Below, one piece after another: positions 29,395-37,927 of a DNA stretch of 41,606 nucleotides. The DNA is from Mesostigma viride (taxonomy: Eukaryota; Streptophyta; Mesostigmatophyceae; Mesostigmatales; Mesostigmataceae), in NCBI GenBank assembly GCA_009746045.1, contig RPFO01000103.1, forward strand, positions 1,058,591 to 1,100,196. The letters run 5' to 3'. The number at the start of each line of letters is the position of its first letter. Within the stretch, counting starts at the first letter, position 1. The notes under the pieces are model-generated. The model searched no databases and was not told the origin of the DNA. It saw nothing but the letters and a program-made list of their open reading frames with translations. Made by a program: the position numbers and the translations under genes.

Positions 29395-29562
29395 CAATTA
29401 ATGAAACTCGTGCTCCCGTTGGGGAGTCACGGAGCACCGAAGTGCTTTTAATCCCTGTGTGTGCACTACAGGAGAAAGGGCAGAGACCCCCAGTCTCCTT
29501 CATGCCAAAGGCATGCCACAGAGCTCTGCATTCGGGCGCGCTAGCTAAAAGGACAGGCTACA
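29395..29562 (-). mobile_element. Element B, second copy
   Basis: Near-identical to 7830-7985, including the possible hairpin (29410-29437) and a short TTAA-type tail (29390-29405). Its tail joins directly to the 5'-truncated end of the minus-strand LINE, in the same orientation. Confidence 0.6.
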
Positions 29563-29564
29563 CC

Positions 29565-29890
29565 GCAGACATTTCGTGATAGACTCGGCATGGACATGTG
29601 CTACACTAGACGTGACGGGCTCACACCCGGGCAGCCTCCTGGTTTGTCTGTAATATGGAGGCAGATGGTGCGCAAGGATAGATGGCAAGTAGTAATGAAG
29701 GAGACCACCCCCAAGCCTGTGGGGGCTCCGCGTGTGACCAAGTATGGCATTCATAGCGATTCGGGCCGCGGTGCCCACACCCCTGTAACTAGGACCTAGA
29801 TAGCTTATACCATCCATTCCATCGCATGTTCCCCTCCCACTGAGGACTTATGCTCACGTGACGCAGTCACGTGTCTATTAATTAATCCAT
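29565..29890 (+). mobile_element. 5'-truncated LINE, 3' end copy
   Basis: From FRDRLGMDMCYTRRDGL codons to hairpin 29854-29872 and a TTAA tail. It is nearly identical to the copies at 9.4-9.9 kb over their shared part, so it is relatively young. The frame GLTPGQPPGLSVIWRQMVRK is open. Confidence 0.75.
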
Positions 29891-29985
29891 TCCTCTCATC
29901 TATTAATTAATTAATTAATCCATTCCATCCCAGGTTCCCCTCCCACTGAGGACTTATGCTCACGTGACGCAGTTTTTTGCGTGAC
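29891..29985 (+). mobile_element. Fragment of LINE 3' UTR, broken in the hairpin
   Basis: A further partial 3' UTR (CCATTCCATCCCAGGTTCCC to GCTCACGTGACGCAG) after another TTAA run. The second half of the hairpin is missing and replaced by TTTTTTGCGTGACGCAATAA. Confidence 0.6.
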
Positions 29986-30056
29986 GCAATAAATGCTTTA
30001 TGGCCATTCGTTCACTACTAGCGCGACGCCACATCGCCGGAGATAGCGCTCAAGCA

Positions 30057-31094
30057 CAACATTATCGCAAGCCAACCCCCTTTCAGGGTCCCAAAACCAC
30101 CTGGCAGGGTGCCAAAATACTAATATTCACCCCCTGAAAAGGCTTTCTCACTACCTGAGGGAGACCCAGCCAAAACCCCGGCTCAGACCCTGAGAAACCC
30201 CCCCCCCGCCCTGGTTATTAGCCAGGGGGTGGGGATATTTTCTCCCCCTCCCTGGTCCCCCATACCCGGCAGACTGCCACGTGTCACCCCCTGATTGGCT
30301 GGCTACTAGGCCTGATATAACCAGGGTGGAAATAGGCTCCGCCAGGGTGCTCCAAAAGCAAAAAAGCCCCATCACCTGGTTGGTGACGGGGCCCTGTCAG
30401 ACATTGACACCCGGCTGGTTTCCCCTTCAAATTTTGACAGGGCCCCTGGCCAGGAAAAAAAATATCTAAAGCTACTATAGATATATTCTAGTATATCCAA
30501 GATACTCCCGAGTACCAGGGAGTAGACTCGAATATCCCCCCTGGTCCCAAGGCGGCCGGGTCCACCCCAGAGATGCGCATCTCTGGGGTGGACCCGGCCG
30601 CCTTGGGACCAGGGGGGATATTCGAGTCTACTCCCTGGTACTCGGGAGTATCTTGGATATACTAGAATATATCTATAGTAGCTTTAGATATTTTTTTTCC
30701 TGGCCAGGGGCCCTGTCAAAATTTGAAGGGGAAACCAGCCGGGTGTCAATGTCTGACAGGGCCCCGTCACCAACCAGGTGATGGGGCTTTTTTGCTTTTG
30801 GAGCACCCTGGCGGAGCCTATTTCCACCCTGGTTATATCAGGCCTAGTAGCCAGCCAATCAGGGGGTGACACGTGGCAGTCTGCCGGGTATGGGGGACCA
30901 GGGAGGGGGAGAAAATATCCCCACCCCCTGGCTAATAACCAGGGCGGGGGGGGTTTCTCAGGGTCTGAGCCGGGGTTTTGGCTGGGTCTCCCTCAGGTAG
31001 TGAGAAAGCCTTTTCAGGGGGTGAATATTAGTATTTTGGCACCCTGCCAGGTGGTTTTGGGACCCTGAAAGGGGGTTGGCTTGCGATAATGTTG
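30057..31094. repeat. 1.04-kb nearly perfect palindrome with no spacer
   Basis: Left arm 30057-30576 and right arm 30577-31094 are reverse complements, meeting at AGAGATGCGCATCTCT. The only length difference seen is a homopolymer, 10 C on the left and 8 G on the right. Outer ends are CAACATTATCGC on the left and GCGATAATGTTG on the right. Smaller inverted repeats are nested inside, such as GGGCCCTGTCA with TGACAGGGCCC. No target-site duplication is evident. Each arm has the same short open frame (about 74 codons), which shows no recognisable motif. Confidence 0.93.
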
Positions 31095-31451
31095 GCTCCA
31101 CGTCAATAGGGGGTTCTTGGCCGGCTGTGGCACTTTTGGGGGCACTCCTACGGCTTCGCAAGGTAACCCCCTATTTACTGCTTGTTTTGCTATTTAAATT
31201 GAATAGGCGCTGGATATATGTTGTTAATTACTTGATTATTGAATAGGACACCATACTGCTTTATTGTAGGGCCCTGGATAGCCCTTTATTCTTCTGGTCG
31301 GCTGTTGCCGGTCCCATTCCTTCTCCTTAGCCTTATTGTTCAGGGGTGGCTGTCAGGAGGTAAAAAGTTCCCATCCCCTGAAGTGGGAAAGTGAGAGCTC
31401 TGCCTGCGTTGTTGCCCTCTTTATTGCGCGCGTGCAGATGGCCAGGGTCGA
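31095..31451. other. Spacer between palindrome and the virus-like block
   Basis: No gene. It contains CTACGGCTTCGCAAGGTAAC at about 31148, a form of the motif repeated in the host introns, so host DNA may extend at least to here. The true host/virus border would then lie at about 31.2-31.45 kb. Confidence 0.5.
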
Positions 31452-32489
31452 CTAGTATCGCATGGCCTTCTTGAGGATGTCGCGGCACTCGTCGATCACG
31501 TCTTGCACGACTTTGCGCGGGTCGTCCCCGTCGTCCAGGTCCCTCTTGCGCTTGATGCCGACGTCCATGAACTGGTTGGCCACGTCGACGTATCTGTCCA
31601 GCAGCTCCTGCCTGCGCTCCTGGTAGGCGGCCTTCCACTTGGCGGCCTCGGCCTCGAACCTGTCCCTCTCCTGCTCGAGGTTGAACTTGTCCTTGTCGGC
31701 CTTCCGCTCGGTGGCCAGCTCGTCCTGGAAGTGCTGCTTGGCCTGGAACTTGAGCTCCTTGTGGATGGCGGTGACCTGGGCCTGCGCGTCCTCCACCTTG
31801 GCGGCGTGCTCCTTGTTGGCCTGCACCAGCTCCTTTTGAAGCTTTGCTGCCTCCGCTCGCTCCTGCTCCGAGACAGCGACCTTGCCCGCCAGGTCCTTCA
31901 AGAGGGCCACCTGCAGGTTGTGGTGCTGGTGGATGAGGGCCAGCTGCCTCTCCTGGTGCTCCGAGACCACCGCGAGCAGGCGGTTCTCCATCTCCTCGTC
32001 GCGCGCCTTGCCGTTGTCCACGTCCTGGGCGTAGATGCCCAGTGCCAGCTCGGCCACCTTGAGGGAGTCGCCCGCGAACAGCTCGCTGGCCACCTTCATG
32101 GCCACGGTAGCCATGTCGGGGTGGTACTGCACGGCCAGCGCGAAGAGCAGCACCTTGGGGGCGTACGTGCCAGATACCGGGCTGCGGCCATCCACCTCAT
32201 GCAGGGTGCAGTCAACTCCCTGCGACTCCAGCAGCTTGATGGTGGTCTGCGTCCTGCCGGTAGCCATCGCGCGGTCCACCATTCTTTTCTGCTGCCCACC
32301 GTTCTGCAAAAGCTTGCTTAAGTTACCATGGCCCGTCTTCCTGTCGAAGGCAATCAGAAGCTCGCACCCCTTAAATGTTCTGAACTCGTACTCATCCGCA
32401 AACTCCTTGCAATCCTGAGGCAGCTCATCGAAGGGCACCAGGCCAAAGTAATCTTGGCGGAGGGAGGGGGAGTTGCCGATGAGAGCCAT
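31452..32489 (-). CDS. KilA-N-like domain protein with long coiled coil
   Basis: 345 residues, intron-less. Residues about 40-140 have the layout of a KilA-N-type DNA-binding domain: GHGNLSKLLQNGGQQKRMVD, then GTYAPKVLLFALAVQYHPDM, where family members show a G-T/Y..P-x-L-x-x-x-x-A-x-W-x-S/P pattern. Residues about 165-310 are a charged, heptad-rich coiled coil, followed by a basic/acidic C-terminal region (KRKRDLDDGDD). KilA-N and BRO proteins are widespread in large DNA viruses and often fused to coiled coils; they are thought to bind DNA. The match is diverged and made by eye. The start is followed at once by a plausible folded domain. The upstream stretch to 33451 is non-coding. Confidence 0.55.
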   Translation of the reverse strand: MALIGNSPSLRQDYFGLVPFDELPQDCKEFADEYEFRTFKGCELLIAFDRKTGHGNLSKLLQNGGQQKRMVDRAMATGRTQTTIKLLESQGVDCTLHEVDGRSPVSGTYAPKVLLFALAVQYHPDMATVAMKVASELFAGDSLKVAELALGIYAQDVDNGKARDEEMENRLLAVVSEHQERQLALIHQHHNLQVALLKDLAGKVAVSEQERAEAAKLQKELVQANKEHAAKVEDAQAQVTAIHKELKFQAKQHFQDELATERKADKDKFNLEQERDRFEAEAAKWKAAYQERRQELLDRYVDVANQFMDVGIKRKRDLDDGDDPRKVVQDVIDECRDILKKAMRY

Positions 32490-33451
32490 GGTAGTGGTAT
32501 ATCATACACCAGGAAATAAAATTTCCTCCTGTAAGCGCGCATTCCCAGGTACTGTCATAAGTATGCATTTTTGCTTACTTAATCCCGACACCGTACCGCA
32601 ACCCCGTCTCGGGTGCTGACTAACTTGACATTTTGTCAAATTAATTCTAACATTCGTCCACACAAATGTGGACTTAGCTCAGCGTGTCTCCGAGATCTAG
32701 TGAGAATCGCTTATCGAGCATCGACTAAGTGGGCATTTATGCCCAACTAATTCTCGCATCCCCCGAATGCACACTCTGCACCGCCGTCGGTTCTCGCGGC
32801 TCGCGGTCCGGCGCGGTCGTCAGGGTGGGCGGAGATAATTTACCGCGCTCGATAGGCGAGCGGGCCGGGTGGCGGTGGACCGGCTCGGGCGAACTGGGTC
32901 CACCGCGGTAGCGGGTGCGCGAGGGAGGGGGCGCGGCGGGGCCGGGAGGGGGGTCGACGGTTAGAACTCGGTCCCGAAGTCCGTCCACCGTGGGGGGCGG
33001 GAAAGGGCCGCGAGGGGGTGACGACTTCACTCGCGGGGCGGGAGGGCCGGGAGGGGGGTGACGGTGGACGCAGTTCGATGGACGCAGTTGAAATTTTTTT
33101 TTGGAGGGGAGGGTTTTTTTGAAAGGGGTATACGGGTGGGTGTATGCATCATGGGGTGATGATCATGGGGTCATCATCATGGGGTGACGGAAGGGATGGC
33201 TTTCATTCCCCATAACTTTTATGCTCTTGAAAAAAAAAAGAAAAAAAGAACTGGGTCCATCGAACTGCGTCCACTTCGACTGTCGAGAACCCCGTCTGGG
33301 AGGGTCTTTTATTCCGCGGGGCCGCGAGAGGGTCGTTTGGTCGTGCGACGGTGGACGCAGTTCGGTCCGGCGATGACGCGCGGGTCGGGTTTCTCGCGGG
33401 GTGACCGGCACCGGGAAGGGGGGCGGGTGGACCGCGTTCGTTCCGCTCCGG
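32490..33451. other. 0.96-kb spacer with repeated GTGGACGCAGTTCG motifs
   Basis: No convincing gene. TGGACGCAGTTCGATGGA (33065-33082) occurs as an exact inverted copy at 33256-33273, and a related GGTGGACGCAGTTCGGTCC lies at 33349-33367. GTGGACCGGCTCGGGCGAAC (about 32875) and GTGGACCGCGTTCG (33427) are looser relatives. ATCATGGGGTGAT-type repeats are at 33147-33188. It separates two minus-strand genes and could hold promoters. Confidence 0.55.
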
Positions 33452-33928
33452 TTACATGAAGATCCTTGATCGACCCCCTCTGTGCCTCGCGCACTTGTGT
33501 CCGCACCTTACGGGATTCATGCACCACCGTTTGCTCTTCCGGGCCTTGTCCCATACCGCGACGGTCGGCATTGAGTACCAGCACACCAGCGTGTAATGCT
33601 CGGGTATGAGATTGCCGTGCCGCTGGACGGAGCCGACCCCGAGGTTCATCCTCATCTGGCGGTAGTAGTCGGTGTGGCCGGTGTCCAAATCGGCCCAGGG
33701 GTAGCACGCCGCCCAGTAGTAGGCGGTGATCCTGCGCATCTCGATGACCAGCGCGGTGATCCTCTGCGCCTTCTCCGCCTCCTCCCTGTCATCGGACGTC
33801 TTCTGCAGGACGACCTCCAGACACTTGTAGACCTTGTGGAGTGACTTGCGGATGACCCCGTATCGGGTGTCCCCGAACGCATCCCACTCGGGGGTGCCCT
33901 CCCTGTTCTTGATATCCGGGTCCGGCAT
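33452..33928 (-). CDS. Hypothetical protein of the virus-like block
   Basis: 158 residues, starting MPDPDIKNREGTPEWDAFGD. A helical middle part (HKVYKCLEVVLQKTSDDREE) is followed by an aromatic-rich segment (YYWAACYPWADLDTGHTDYY) and a basic, Cys/His-containing end (RCGHKCARHRGGR). No family is recognised. It is read as coding because the frame is protein-like throughout and the gene is compact like its neighbours. It faces away from the zinc-motif gene at 34052, leaving a 123-bp spacer. Confidence 0.55.
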   Translation of the reverse strand: MPDPDIKNREGTPEWDAFGDTRYGVIRKSLHKVYKCLEVVLQKTSDDREEAEKAQRITALVIEMRRITAYYWAACYPWADLDTGHTDYYRQMRMNLGVGSVQRHGNLIPEHYTLVCWYSMPTVAVWDKARKSKRWCMNPVRCGHKCARHRGGRSRIFM

Positions 33929-34051
33929 ACAGCACGCCGGATAGTTGTGGGGATCCCACAGACTGCATCGCGACCGTGCAGGTGCTGGTAGGGCAGTTGG
34001 TCAGGCCACTTACACCCGCCCAGCACACTTACAAATAAAAATGCGTGCGAA

Positions 34052-34270
34052 ATGTTATATGTGCCCGTTATGAAGAAACGATCAGGCAGGTGCACGGCCA
34101 GGACGACACGCGGCCCTCGGTGCCGATTTAAGCCCTTGTTTGGCTCTCTGTGTGGCGTGCATGCCCGCGCGGGAAACGCAAAGAGGCACCCCATGCGCGC
34201 GGTCCGAGAAGAAGATCCTCCCATCCATTTCCCCCCCGATGGCACGATGATGACAGGTACGAAGAGATGA
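34052..34270 (+). CDS. Small protein with Cys-Cys-Cys-His zinc motif
   Basis: 72 residues. It contains C14-x9-C24-x9-C34-x2-H37 (RCTARTTRGPRCRFKPLFGS and following), the arrangement of short zinc-binding modules common in giant viruses (C-x-x-T-x-x-G-x-x-C...C-x2-H, as in DUF5763-type sequences). The last third is not obviously folded. Its stop overlaps the next start as ATGA at 34267-34270. The two frames may originally be one gene broken by a frameshift, since a zinc motif followed by a charged helix is a common layout. The upstream ACAAATAAAAATG region is AT-rich and suits a promoter. Confidence 0.5.
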   Translation: MLYVPVMKKRSGRCTARTTRGPRCRFKPLFGSLCGVHARAGNAKRHPMRAVREEDPPIHFPPDGTMMTGTKR

Positions 34271-34578
34271 TGGCGGCCGAACGCGTCACGGAACAGATCA
34301 ACAGCGGATCCGATACCTCCGCATGGAACGACAACGACGCTCGTGAGCTGGCCCGCCAAGCGCCAGAGCTGAAACGTCTCATCACTGCCGACGAAGAAAG
34401 GGCGGACGAAGAAATACGACGGAACCAGGCGAACAGAGACCGACTACTACAACAGCGGCCGGACTTGGAGCACCAGATCGAGTCGTGGTTCTTGCACAAC
34501 GATTTCGAGATCAGGAAGAAATACAACGATAAACACAAGCGGTTGCTCCTCCGCGAAGGATTCCCCGCTCCCAGGTAG
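34267..34578 (+). CDS. Charged helical protein, possibly the C-terminal part of the preceding gene
   Basis: 103 codons from the ATG at 34267. Rich in Glu, Arg, Asp and Gln (ADEERADEEIRRNQANRDRL), probably one or two long helices, ending in KHKRLLLREGFPAPR. The frame stays open upstream to about 34150, so the start is uncertain: either it begins at the overlapping ATG or the protein continues from 34052 through a frameshift near 34250. No enzyme motif is seen. Confidence 0.5.
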   Translation: MMAAERVTEQINSGSDTSAWNDNDARELARQAPELKRLITADEERADEEIRRNQANRDRLLQQRPDLEHQIESWFLHNDFEIRKKYNDKHKRLLLREGFPAPR

Positions 34579-34916
34579 ACCTCATCCACGACGTGGTGGG
34601 CGCTGGTGTGTAGTGCGCGGTCTGAGGCTAGATTGTGACAAAAAGCGGCAAGAGGTGCAAAAACCGTGACCAATGGGGAGGCTGTCATCTGCACATCGGG
34701 AGAGTAATCATTGTAAGGCCCCTTTCTACTCTCCCTAGAGGGAATTTAGCTTATTGGTACCCCTATTTGTAATGAATGAAACGATTTGCATGCAATCAAC
34801 CATGTGTTTTATTATTAACAATAGTTTTTATTAACAATGGTTTTAGTTGCTCTATTAGAGCTCAGGGGAACTCGCGGATCTCAGGGGATTAGTTATCTCA
34901 CCGAGAGTCATATCGC
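34579..34916. other. AT-rich spacer
   Basis: No gene. It contains duplicated ATTAACAATAGTTTTTATTA / ATTAACAATGGTTTTAG at 34812-34848. It probably holds the terminator of the upstream gene and the promoter of the HNH-type gene. Confidence 0.5.
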
Positions 34917-35600
34917 ATGGAGGCCCGCGTGCGGCAGTACAACGTGCACATGAGATACGTGGCCGGTCTGGCGGGGGTCAAGCGCTACCCCCCTGTCCCC
35001 CCATCCGTCGCCAAGGAGCGGTGGACGGGCGCCTGCCACCGCTGCGGTCAGGCGGTGACCGCGTCCCGCGCCGTGTTCAGCACCCCGGGCGTGTGGTCGT
35101 GCCCCTCGTGCGCCGTGACCCCGCTGGACGGTGCTCGCGACCTGCTGTCCCGCACTCGCGAGCGAGCCGAGCTGTGCGGTCTGTGGGCGGCGCGCGCGCC
35201 CTCGGACAGGCCGAGGGTCGGGAAGGGGAGCGCACCGGTGCGCATCCCCAAGCCGCGCGGGGTGAACAGCCGCATGTGGGAGTACGTGAAGTCCCGCGCC
35301 GTGTCCGCGAACGCCCGCATGAAGCGGGACGGCGTGCGGCCCTGCTTCGACTCTCACGAGGTTGCCCAGATCTACGCCTGGTTCGTGGCCTCGCCGGAGT
35401 GCGCGGTGTGCGGCACGCCCTTCGCCATGGGGTTCGGGCCCAAGGAGGACGAGCTGTCCCTGGACAAGGCCGACCCGCTGGACCGCGCGTATTGCGGCAA
35501 CACGCGCCTGCTCTGTCACGGCTGCAACAACGCCAAGCGGTTCGAGGACACCATGAGGCTGTACGCGCGCCTGATGGAGGCCAACCGGTGCCCCGTCTAG
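34917..35600 (+). CDS. HNH-type nuclease with N-terminal zinc ribbon
   Basis: 227 residues. N-terminal zinc ribbon C40-x2-C43 (CHRCG) and C62-x2-C65 (CPSC). C-terminal HNH-like module: C162-x2-C165 (CAVCG), LSLDKADPLDRAYC (family: D/H-D/H-x-x-P...G-Y), then N195, C200-x2-C203 and N204 with K207 (LLCHGCNNAKR, family: N-x-x-x-x-C-x-x-C-N-x-x-K). The usual first His is replaced by the acidic-type LSLDKAD form, so activity is not certain. HNH nucleases in giant viruses are often homing or genome-rearrangement enzymes. It lies 45 bp upstream of the SNase-like gene on the same strand. Confidence 0.65.
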   Translation: MEARVRQYNVHMRYVAGLAGVKRYPPVPPSVAKERWTGACHRCGQAVTASRAVFSTPGVWSCPSCAVTPLDGARDLLSRTRERAELCGLWAARAPSDRPRVGKGSAPVRIPKPRGVNSRMWEYVKSRAVSANARMKRDGVRPCFDSHEVAQIYAWFVASPECAVCGTPFAMGFGPKEDELSLDKADPLDRAYCGNTRLLCHGCNNAKRFEDTMRLYARLMEANRCPV

Positions 35601-35645
35601 TCTAGTATCATCCAATCAATTATCTTGCTTGCTTAGTATAACACG

Positions 35646-36182
35646 ATGTCGTTCGCGGGATTGCTGAAGACCGTTAGCTCCGGACTGATGCCGCGGGACC
35701 GCGAGACCGCGCCCGACCTGGCTACGTTGACGAACAGCGAGGTGAAGCCCTTCTCCTTTTACGGGCTGGTGTTCAAAGAGTGCAAGGTGTGCCAGGTGTG
35801 CGACGGGGACACGGTTAAAATAATTGCGCTGAACCCCTGGACACGCCAGCCCATGAAGGTGACCGTCCGGCTGCTGGGTATCGACACGGAAGAGCTGAAG
35901 CCGTTCCGCTACGTCCCGCAGAGGGACGCTATCATACAACGCGCGAGACTGGCCAGAAAGAGACTGCTCCAGCTGACCACCAACGTCTCGTGGGACGACC
36001 ACGACGAGGGGATGAGCCAGGCGGACATACAGGAGAGAGTGGACAAAAACACGAAGATCCTGGAGCTGCGCTGTCACTCCAACGACGCGTTCGGTCGCGT
36101 GCTGGGCTGGTTGGTGGACAAGGACACCAACCTGTGCATCAACGAGGTCATGCGAGCCGAGGGACACTGCAAGGCCCTCTAG
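35646..36182 (+). CDS. SNase-like (thermonuclease-fold) nuclease
   Basis: 178 residues. The family's three blocks are present: DGDTVKI (53-59; first metal-binding Asp), VRLLGIDTEE (74-83; Arg and the Asp/Glu pair of the active site) and NDAFGRVLGWLV (146-157; second catalytic Arg). All key residues of staphylococcal nuclease-type active sites are in place, so it is predicted to be active on DNA or RNA. No signal peptide is evident, unlike secreted bacterial members, which suits an intracellular viral role. Such genes occur in several Nucleocytoviricota lineages. Confidence 0.8.
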   Translation: MSFAGLLKTVSSGLMPRDRETAPDLATLTNSEVKPFSFYGLVFKECKVCQVCDGDTVKIIALNPWTRQPMKVTVRLLGIDTEELKPFRYVPQRDAIIQRARLARKRLLQLTTNVSWDDHDEGMSQADIQERVDKNTKILELRCHSNDAFGRVLGWLVDKDTNLCINEVMRAEGHCKAL

Positions 36183-36370
36183 CCATACCAACAGCGCAAG
36201 ACATAGAAAATGAACTTGGGTACACATTAGACAAATTAAGGCAAAAAATAGCCATTGAAAATGGTTGGGATGTCAATAATATGCCTGCTGACTGGGAATT
36301 AATAGTAGATGGTCTACATCAGATCTCAAGAGAAAAAGATAACCCAGTTGCCTTTAAAAGCGTCGGCCAG
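36182..36370 (+). pseudogene. AT-rich orphan coding fragment
   Basis: Directly after the SNase-like stop, one frame is open for about 60 codons and reads like protein (IENELGYTLDKLRQKIAIEN, then GWDVNNMPADWELIVDGLHQ). There is no start codon in frame, and A+T is much higher than in the GC-rich genes on both sides. It seems to be an internal piece of a gene of different composition, inserted or left behind. Product not recognised. Confidence 0.45.
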
Positions 36371-36452
36371 CACCTAGTGCGCCGATCCAAAGAGCCGCCT
36401 ATCAAAATCACACCGACACGACGCTGCAGACAAAAATCCGATCCGGGCAAAT

Positions 36453-37860
36453 CTACTCGAGGGTGGCCAGGTCGACGAGGGTCAGCACCCCGTCGGGGAT
36501 GGTGGGGTGCCCGCTGATCCGCGCGCCACCGCCCAGCGGCTCGGTGACGGTCACGTAGAGGCGCGCCATCTCCAGGGACCAGCGGTGGCGGTCGCACGCC
36601 AGCACCAGCCTGGTCCACTTGCGCGCGAAGATCTGGGTCACCCGGAACTCCACCATGTCGTGCACGTACCCCGGGAGCCCACGGACAGCGTGCGGGCAGC
36701 ACCTGGACACCCTGGCGAACTCGGTCGCGATCTCGACCATGAGCTGCTTGGTCAGCGTCAGGGAGGCGGTTCCGAGGCCGAGCGCCTTGATCGTCCGCAC
36801 CCCCGTGGTGACCCGCTCGTAAACCTTGTCGATGATCTCCTTCTCCTGGCTGAGTTTGTCGTACCCGTCCGCCTTCCACCCCAGCTGCATCTCCATCACC
36901 GCCGAGTCCCGCATCTCGTCCCGCAACTTCGCGTCCGTCTCCTCCAGCTTCTCCGTCAGCCTCGCGATTTCGTCGCGGCTCTCGTCAAGCCGCCCCTTGA
37001 CGGCGACCAGCTCGCTGGCCAGCTGCCCGGCGTGCTTCTGAACCTCCCTCTCGGTGATGTCGTTCAGGGCCTTCTCGATGTCCGCCACCTTCTGGGCGGT
37101 CTCTCTCTCCGCCTGCTCCCGGAACCTCTGCAGCTCCTTGGTGGCGATCTCTCCCGCCCGCTGCAGCTCCAGGAGGCGCCTCTCCTCCTCCTCCTGGAGC
37201 TCCTGCTGCAGGCGCTCGACCATATCGCAACTCTCCTTCAGCTCCAGCCGCAGTACGGCGTTCTCCTCCGTCAGCTTGGATATCTCCTCCACGCGGTCGG
37301 AGATTTCGCTCACAAGCTCGTGGTTCTCCTTCACCATCTCGAGGTGCGCGCGGTTTATGGCGACCATGCTCGCGTTGTCCTGGGCCTGCTGCTGCTTGTA
37401 CACGTCGATCTGGCGCCAGAAGTCCAGTTGCTGCTCCTTCAGCTTCTTTTCTTCTCCTTTAGCTCCTCCTTGAGCCGGTCCGCGACTTCGTTGCGCTCGA
37501 ACACTGGGGTGTGAGGCTCACCCGGCTGGCCTGCTCCAGCTCCCGCAGGCCCTGGTCGGGAAGCTCCCATCCGTTGTTGTGGAAGTACTTGACTAGCAGG
37601 GGGAGCTCACTCGCCAGCTCGGGGTTGTTAAGGCACACGTGGTACGCCAGAATTGGGTGTAGCGAGTGGCCGCCCCGCCCGGCCTTCCACGATGGGTTTC
37701 TCAGACCGCGTTCCTGGAGCGCGGCATCCAGCGCCTCCCGGATTTCCTTATGCCCCGGATAGTCCGTGAGGGCGTGGATGCATTTGTCGAGCCCCTTCCA
37801 CCTTTCCATGGGGATGTATGCGTTGGGGTCGTTGATGTTTAACTGCTGCCGGTTCTGCAT
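36453..37860 (-). pseudogene. Second coiled-coil protein with KilA-N-like start, broken by two frameshifts
   Basis: Starts at 37860 (MQNRQQLNINDPNAYIPM). The first ~120 codons include GRGGHSLHPILAYHVCLNNP, comparable to the GTYAPKVL region of the protein at 31452. The frame is lost near 37505, a second frame runs to about 37445 (ERNEVADRLKEEL), and a third continues to a TAG at 36453. The long third part is a coiled coil (residues rich in E, K, R, L) followed by a folded-looking C-terminus (RGLPGYVHDMVEFRVTQIFA). All three parts read as one protein if two single-base shifts are allowed, at a C run and an A-rich run, so they are either real mutations or sequence errors. Confidence 0.55.
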
Positions 37861-37927
37861 GTGCACAGGATAATAAGCGCAGTCAGGTAAAGCAGCAAAG
37901 GGAAAATTGAAGTGAGCTGAAACGAAA

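Noticed and set aside
30151-31068. Identical ~74-codon frame in each arm of the palindrome
   Set aside because: No recognisable domain. The two copies are identical only because the arms are, and composition gives no coding bias.
33652-34694. Long minus-strand frames opposite 34052-34578
   Set aside because: They lie antisense to the zinc-motif and charged-helix frames and give low-quality Ser/Arg-rich sequence, so they were taken as shadows.
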